A DNA stretch of 64,000 bases from Laburnicola sp. R22_1. Taxonomy: Eukaryota; Ascomycota; Dothideomycetes; Pleosporales; Didymosphaeriaceae. A program made the translations under genes and the position numbers. Below the pieces are notes generated by a model, which saw only the letters and a program-made list of their open reading frames with translations, made no database searches and was not told where the DNA came from. Where the stretch lies: assembly GCA_014281115.1 (NCBI GenBank), contig JACONQ010000004.1, positions 124,001 through 188,000 of the forward strand. Reading direction: 5' to 3'. The first letter of the stretch is position 1. Each line of letters starts with the position of its first letter. Shown piece after piece: positions 58,087 to 64,000 of this stretch.

Positions 58087-59323
58087 GGCGGCGAGCGTCG
58101 CTGGGGATGGCCGGCCGTGCCGTGCCTGAGGCTGTAAGGCTGCGAGGCTGCGAGGCTGCGAGGCTGCGTGGGGGGGCGCTGCGGAGTAGGGCTAAAATGC
58201 TGGATAGGACACTCGTGAAGGCAGGCGGGGATGCTTCTACGGACTCTACTCGACGGCAGACATGGCGGTATACAGGAATACAGGAGAGAGAAGTCGTCGC
58301 GGGCGGCGTTGGGGCTGCAGAGAGCCTGAGGGAGGACCCATGGGGGCTCGTCCTCATCCGCCCTGTGCCATGTGATTGACACGTGAAAGCAAAAAAGATG
58401 CAATCAGGCGCTAATCTGACTGGCGAATCGTGACAGTGGCGAGGGTCCCGCAGCATGTGCCCCATCCATACCCCATCCATACCCCATCCATGCCCATCCA
58501 TGCCCATCCATGCCCATCCATGCCACGCAGCCCACATACTTGTAAAAGCCCACTGCTGCTCCAAACAATAATAATAACGCGCGAGAACTACCACGTACAA
58601 TCCGTCCTTCTCCCTGCCTGTCTGTGGGAACATCTCCACGATTAATAATCGAAATCTCGCTTTCCTGCACCACGCCGCCCCCATGTGAACGCTGTCTAGG
58701 CCGATCCCGGCCTCGCGTGTATCTTTTCTGGTCTGTGCGCCCCATCACGCTTCGCTTGTTAGTATTACCTTCGCAGCGAAGATACCTTACACGGGTATTG
58801 GTAAGACAAGGGTAGTATAGTATCTGCATACTAACGCAAGATGCCTATACATGGTCCTGGCATAGTCACATTGTGTAGTATCACATGCTCTAGGCAAACG
58901 CCGATCAAAGGAACACGAGTCTAACAATAATAATCCGTCACGTTTCTATCTACCACTCACACCATTACAACAAGAACATTCATATCCAAATCTATACTAT
59001 CGGATGGTAATATCGTAAAAAGTGGAAACCTCCATAACACACGCCGCTCTTCTACCCGCCAAATCACCCACAGGTATCCGCTCCTGCACCTTCTACTCCA
59101 ATCGATGGAAAAGCACCGTAACCAATCCAGAATTCCATCACTGCACATGTACCACATCCAGTACCCCAAGACCTGCGCCCATGCATAGGAAATATTCAAC
59201 GCCTGGCTAGAACCTGCGCTCACCCAAGTAAAGCCAAAAAAGTGAATACTAGAAAAAGCCAGACTGCCATCAGTCACACGTGAACACCACGGTAGTTTGC
59301 AACCGAGTCTATACAACTAAGCA
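58087..59323. other. Intergenic; Opi1 upstream region
   Basis: It contains the presumed Opi1 promoter (near 58,087-58,450) and, toward 59,323, the 3' flank of the exonuclease gene, both transcribed leftward. An (AGGCTGCG)n-like run lies at 58,135-58,170. No gene is supported. Confidence 0.5.
58458..58524. repeat. CCCATCCAT minisatellite
   Basis: Tandem units of 9-12 bp (CCCATCCATAC and CCCATCCATG forms), about seven units, about 375-440 bp upstream of the Opi1 start codon. Confidence 0.85.
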
Positions 59324-61390
59324 TCAACATGGAGCAGGCGCAAACTTGACGATATTCCGCAACAGATCCATCTGCGCCGCTCGGCACGCATCGACAAATC
59401 CTCCGATCCCTTCGATAGCACCCAACTCCTCGCTTGTCCGAGGCGTAACAGCAACAATCTGATCCAACGTGTGATCCGACACTATTGGTCCAGCATCCGG
59501 AGGCCTTGCGCTGAGCTTCCTGGTAACAAGTCTGCTGAAGGCTACGAGCTTGTTTCGGAAAATCTTCGATTGCGGACTGAGCACCGCTGCTGGTTGTGTT
59601 GGGCTACCAGTTGGGGATTCTGCAAAATGCACCGAGCGCGTGTCTGAGCGTTTCCGTTTCAGGGATGGAGGTGGCCGAGAGGGAGGTGTTATAAAGATTA
59701 AAGACTCATCTGTGTCGCTGTCTGCGTCGAGGCTCCAGCGAGATTCACCGTTCGTGAAAGTCGTTCGATGGGGTTCCGAATCTGCGCCATCAACTACATC
59801 TGAGACTTTGATATCCTCGTGGCGTAGTTGAGTATTCGGGCCACGTAGTGAATCAGAGGGTGGCTCTGTGGCCGCAACATCGTCGGTGTTAAGATCCGTC
59901 TCCGCCAGCCTGAAAGAGAGGCCAGTATGCAGAGATGGTGTGCGTTGTGCAGGCGTATCGAAAGCTGGAGATGACCCTGCAGAGTCCTGATCATCGGCCC
60001 GTTGTCGCCTTGATGGTCGAGTGGGCGTGTTTGGCTGCGTTGACTGAGGCTCCACGCAGCCGACCGAGGTTTCCTTTATCGTGTCACGCACCCCATAGAC
60101 GGCCGCGTGCAGAGCGATTATTTCCAGCCAATCGGCACCATATCTACTCGATGTGACCGGGCCAATTCCGTTCACCTTTAGCAGTTCCGCCTCATTCTGA
60201 GGCAGCCGTTGTACAAGTCCCTGCAGGACGGCGTTTGTTGCGATAATACATGGAGGAACGCCCTGCGCGTGTGCGAGAGTCCGCCGCCGGGCTGATAGCT
60301 GATTATACAGCAACTGTTCCACGTGGCTCAATGACTCTTTTGTAGCATCCGCCTTTTGTCGTCTCTCTTTCTTCCTACTGTCTGTGGCCGTGTTCCAGTT
60401 TGACTTGTCCTCCACACACTCTTCTACTGCGGCCTGTTCTTCCTTTTCCGGATTGAAAAATTCGCGGGCCAGAACAACGTCACCACCCTGTTCTGTTGGA
60501 TGGAGCCGAAGCGCCGTAATCGGCCCGGCGCCTTTCGCGCCTTTCGCTCCCGGATATTGGTCCGCGAAGATTGGTAAAGGCGGAACAGGCGTCATAGCTA
60601 CACGTTTGGCATTCATGCAATGAAACAGCATAAACCCAGCGTACGCATCGCTGGCGGCATACTCGATCTGTTGTTGGTTGAGCTTCCTGCTCCAGTTGCT
60701 GGTTCGGACGCTTCCCTTGTTTAGCGGTAGGCCGAGGTGATCCTGCACTTGGTATGCGAGCTTCACAAGTTTCGTCGTCAGAAGCTCCGGCTTGTATGCA
60801 AACTTGACAAGGCGGTCGAAGTGGCTTAACTCGAATGCACCCTGTGGGTTCAATCCAAAGAATCGCTTGAGCCGTGAAAAATCAGCGCCCAAGATACCGA
60901 CTCCCGTTTTCGCGATCGTTGGGCTTTCGATGAGCTTCCGGAGCGATGGTGCGATGATCTCGTCCGTAGTCTTGCCGGGATGTACGCCGATGTGAAAGAG
61001 ACCGATTAGATCCTCTGAAGCGACTTGTATCAGGCCGATCTTCTCTTGTAAGCGGTCGTTTTTGCTTGGGAAACATGGCCATTCCATATCGAAGCCCACA
61101 ACGGGCTCACCGAGAAACTCCCGTGCTAGCTTTTCAGATTGTGCCCTGTCCTTGCTGTATTGGACTTGCACCTTTTCGTTGCCAGGGCCGCGGTACAGGT
61201 TGTAGCTCCAGTATTGCGTCGATGACTGAAGTGGCTTCTGTAGACGAAATGAAAGAGGCCATTGAACTCCATCCTCTGTCTCATCCATCTCAGCCGCTGC
61301 ACGAGAGAGAGAGTCAGTCATTGAATGGCAGGTCCGTGCGCTCGAGTATGTGCAAGTCCGAGTACGTGAGTGCCAGCAATGAAGCCGCAT
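59324..61390 (-). CDS. DEDDy 3'-5' exonuclease with HRDC domain(s)
   Basis: An open frame of 688 codons. Residues about 80-265 form a WRN/RNase D-like exonuclease: Exo I VVGFDMEW (Asp101, Glu103), Exo II GVGILGADFSRLKRF (Asp170), Exo III IEYAASDAY (Tyr244, Asp248), so all DEDDy residues are present. Residues about 355-428 form an HRDC domain (LSHVEQLLYNQLSARRRTLA to ELLKVNGIGPV). A disordered Ser/Pro-rich linker with KRKR near 580 follows, then a C-terminal HRDC-like segment (about 611-680, RNKLVAFSRLVTRKLSA to LGAIEGIGGFVD). A nuclear DNA or RNA 3'-end processing role is inferred. The start is uncertain: Met24 (61,321) and Met35 (61,288, MDETEDGVQWPLSF) are alternatives. The stretch CTCTCTCTCTCGTGCAG just before Met35 looks like a 3' splice site, so an upstream exon is possible. 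Confidence 0.88.
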   Translation of the reverse strand: MRLHCWHSRTRTCTYSSARTCHSMTDSLSRAAAEMDETEDGVQWPLSFRLQKPLQSSTQYWSYNLYRGPGNEKVQVQYSKDRAQSEKLAREFLGEPVVGFDMEWPCFPSKNDRLQEKIGLIQVASEDLIGLFHIGVHPGKTTDEIIAPSLRKLIESPTIAKTGVGILGADFSRLKRFFGLNPQGAFELSHFDRLVKFAYKPELLTTKLVKLAYQVQDHLGLPLNKGSVRTSNWSRKLNQQQIEYAASDAYAGFMLFHCMNAKRVAMTPVPPLPIFADQYPGAKGAKGAGPITALRLHPTEQGGDVVLAREFFNPEKEEQAAVEECVEDKSNWNTATDSRKKERRQKADATKESLSHVEQLLYNQLSARRRTLAHAQGVPPCIIATNAVLQGLVQRLPQNEAELLKVNGIGPVTSSRYGADWLEIIALHAAVYGVRDTIKETSVGCVEPQSTQPNTPTRPSRRQRADDQDSAGSSPAFDTPAQRTPSLHTGLSFRLAETDLNTDDVAATEPPSDSLRGPNTQLRHEDIKVSDVVDGADSEPHRTTFTNGESRWSLDADSDTDESLIFITPPSRPPPSLKRKRSDTRSVHFAESPTGSPTQPAAVLSPQSKIFRNKLVAFSRLVTRKLSARPPDAGPIVSDHTLDQIVAVTPRTSEELGAIEGIGGFVDACRAAQMDLLRNIVKFAPAPC

Positions 61391-64000
61391 AGGAACAGTT
61401 AAGCCAAGATAATATTTACTGCAACAGACAATTTAAACTGGGCGGAGGCAAGGTGAACTAGATGTACTCAAAAGGAAGCGTGGTCAAGAATGCCGAAGTC
61501 GCGGTGTTCGTCTGATGAAACGATACGACGCGGGGAAGTAGCGCACACGCACCGACCAAAACACGGTCTCACGTGGGACAATTGTTGCAACCGACACGAT
61601 TTTGTCGGTAGAAGGGGCCGAAATTTTTTTTTTTTTTCGGGCGATATGTGACTCACAAGGAGCCGAACTAAAGTTCAAATACCACAACTATACTTCTATC
61701 ACATGCGACTCTATACGTACGTTATACTTTGCCAGCAAGGGGAGCCGTAGCAATATTAAAAGCTGGCAGTGTGCGCTAGCATATCTCCAACAGCTGCATT
61801 CGCTCATCCACAACCACTCTTCGGATAACAACCCATCCAGTTCATCATAGTAAGTTCAACCTTGACTTTGCTATACTCACGTGGGACCGTGTCCATGATA
61901 GAAATTTCTCCGTCAATGCTCCCCTCTTTCGGTCTACAATCACAATCAATAAACCCCTCTTCAACCACTCGTTCAAACGTGTTGTGCACATCTTAATACA
62001 ATTCCTGGAGGAGGCACTGCCCTTGTTCGCTTTTGAACACGGCTGGTCTTCGCTGCTTGCCTGAGCACTATGAGAGAAGTCCCGCAGTCTACAGCATCAA
62101 AAACGTAGCGGAAGGAGGATGTCCAAGCTTCGATTTGATAGTATGAGTCAGGTACCCAGAGGTGCAGTGTGGCTATGATGCCCTCGCCGATGTGGCTGAG
62201 TATCCGAATACAAATTTTGGCTTCCAACGCTAACCAATATCGGTTTCCCGAACGTAAATTCTTAAAGGTCTTGGTGCAACGATACCTCTTGAAAGCCTTG
62301 CCGCAGTCGAAGACTTGGGAGAAAAAGTAGCATTTCCTAGCGTGCGCATCACCCGGCTGCATGATCCACGCGAGCCCTTTTTTTGGTAGACGCCGCAAAC
62401 TCGAGAGTTGTGTCTCGGACATGGTTCGCAGCGAAGCACATATCAGATGTCCAGGTTTAAAGAAATATCTTAGCTATAGCCAATAAGAGGCATCTGTTAA
62501 ATGTCCAATCATCAGCGCAAAGCCCGGTACATACATCCGGTCTACTGGCAATCGCTGTCACTTCGGCGCTGCTCTATAAAGAGTTCCGAACGCCATGCCA
62601 CAGAAAGATCATAAGCTGTATAGAACGACAGTCTGGCATGGCATTTTACAGTGAGCAAGTACAGCTCAAAGTATCAAAGGACACATTCATGTTCCCCATC
62701 AGCTCAATCGACCTTACAGGGGGCCAAAGAGTTGAAATCGGTCACTTTGGATGGCTGGAATCCTCTCTCCAGACGGTTGCATGCGTATGAACCTGAAGGT
62801 GTCTCTTGGCTCACCCAGTTTCGGTGTGTGGATCTCTGAAAGCTTCCCAGAAGCCTTCGATGCTGCTGGGAAGTCGATCCAGTCAGTCTCTCTGGGCCAG
62901 GACTTGCCGCTCGCCAGCGAATAGAGGCCGAGCTGGCAAGTGGTATCTCGTCTTCTGGACATCCAATCCTGCTGGAACTTTCTTACGCTGCTCTTCTTTC
63001 TTGCGTCTGGGACTTCTTCTGCACAAAGTTAACTTTGCGCAAACAGTGTGAGTGTACGATCCAAAGATGCTTTTTATGCAGCATGTATGCTGACTTGATT
63101 CGCTCCTTTATCAGGATTCACCCGTTGCCGTTTATCGATGCCATTTTAATCCAGTGTCCTCTACATTTTTGCTGTTAAGGTGGACACAGAACTTACTTTG
63201 ATATTCAAAAGTCTACAACTCCAATTCAATCAGACAATTCATGTATACGTCACGTTCTCATTTGGGCATGCAGTACCCTGCATAACGAACATAATTAGCG
63301 TATTTTGCCGTAAGTCCGCATCTAGCCCGATTAATGTTCCATCGCCTAACCAACCGGGGAACATGACGGCTCATGTCGCACCCCATGCGGCGCGTAAAAT
63401 TCCAGCAGTTCGGTGGCGCTTAACCAGGCCCATCGTTTATTGGCCAACATTTCCGCAGCACATGCGGATCACAACTGAGCCTTCAAGTCAGCCTTCGGCT
63501 TTTTCACACGCCTCACGGCGAGGCGATTTATCTTAGCAGTACAAGGGGTTTTCCATCAATGATAACGACCGTGTCTTGTCTACGCGCGCTTCACCGCATT
63601 GTCGGGTGTGGAACGCACGGCTGATCTTGTTGCATTTGTAAGGACCAGCCAATGCGGGCCGAGCAAGAAGGCGACTTCCGCAGCAGAAATGCTGCGAGTA
63701 GGGTGTCTGACAAGTGGGAACATGAGGGGCATGTCGGCTCTTCTAATTTGGTCCCGCGTATGGCGTGGGTTATCCGTGCGAGGCCAAGCAGATGTATGTA
63801 CGATAGATATAAAGACGGGCCTTGTGCTACCATGAAAGAGAGCCCCATCTCGATTCGACCCGAGTCTATCCATCCAGCGCGACCTCCCCTCCAAAAAGGT
63901 CGATATACGCACCCCTTAATTCACCATACCACTCCACAGGCGCTTTCGCCCGTCCCACTTCAGTCACTCCTTGTCGTGCATACCCAGCTGCTTCCCCCCG
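61391..64000. other. Right-end region, no gene confidently supported
   Basis: Frames of up to 149 codons occur. The longest (61,973-62,422, -; starts MSETQLSSLRRLPKKG) is Cys-containing but shows no known domain or signal peptide. A frame from 63,833 (+; MKESPISIRPESIHP) stays open to the window edge and could be the beginning of a gene. A poly-T run lies at 61,625-61,639. Nothing else is recognised. Confidence 0.4.

Noticed and set aside
61973..62422. 149-codon frame, - strand, as a possible effector-like gene
   Set aside because: It contains several cysteines but no signal peptide or known domain, and no convincing exon partner was found.
1..64000. tRNA, rRNA or CRISPR loci
   Set aside because: I looked for tRNA B-box (GGTTCGANTCC) contexts, rRNA-like blocks and spaced identical repeats and saw none that hold up; a covariance-model scan would be decisive.

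Overview
The window reads as a filamentous ascomycete chromosome segment (Pezizomycotina, probably a Dothideomycete; the class is an inference). Two gene-bearing, balanced-GC flanks (1-12,532 and about 51,846-64,000) enclose a very AT-rich block of about 39 kb (12,533-51,845). In that block CpA/TpG is scarce, TpA is in excess and every old coding region is full of TAA/TAG, which is the signature of repeat-induced point mutation (RIP). Genes in the flanks have short introns (50-111 nt) with GTxxGT donors, as expected for this group.

Left flank: a two-exon TAF6 gene (TFIID/SAGA histone-fold subunit, +); a convergent single-pass membrane protein of unknown function (-); and a five-exon full-size PDR/ABCG multidrug transporter of 1,488 aa (-), whose start codon lies only about 365 bp from the AT-rich block. 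Right flank: a two-exon Opi1-type phospholipid-synthesis regulator (-) and a WRN/RNase D-like DEDDy 3'-5' exonuclease with HRDC domain(s) (-). These are separate housekeeping or transport genes; I see no operon-like or biosynthetic-cluster logic.

The AT-rich block is a nested pile of transposable elements that can be partly unstacked by comparing copies within the window. Ty3/gypsy copy 1 (20.6-23.58 kb, -) serves as ruler: a second gypsy copy on the same strand is split into 28.4-29.3, 35.62-37.88 and 48.55-50.78 kb. The first gap holds Copia B (29.3-35.6), itself split by a Fot1/pogo-like DNA transposon (33,021-34,892). The second gap holds Copia D, itself split by Copia C (42.9-46.6) and by a second Fot1/pogo-like transposon (40,425-42,278). 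A further chromodomain gypsy lies on the + strand (25.7-28.15). A lightly mutated Tc1-type DD34E element (23,585-25,704) has only two in-frame stops, both explainable as CpA->TpA.

The most novel-looking content is two small non-autonomous retroposon families that I could define from exact target-site duplications (TSDs). Family A is about 104-133 bp, with nine copies, 12-15 bp TSDs, one copy inserted inside another, and an internal hairpin. Family B has a 290-bp short form and a 1,167-bp long form with 15-bp TSDs, plus a 35-bp 3'-end stub with an exact 15-bp TSD and a matching empty site elsewhere in the window. Long TSDs with 3'-anchored truncation point to LINE-type (target-primed) insertion. 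I found no autonomous LINE partner here. A 981-bp TA-flanked MITE-like element is also defined by comparing filled and empty sites.
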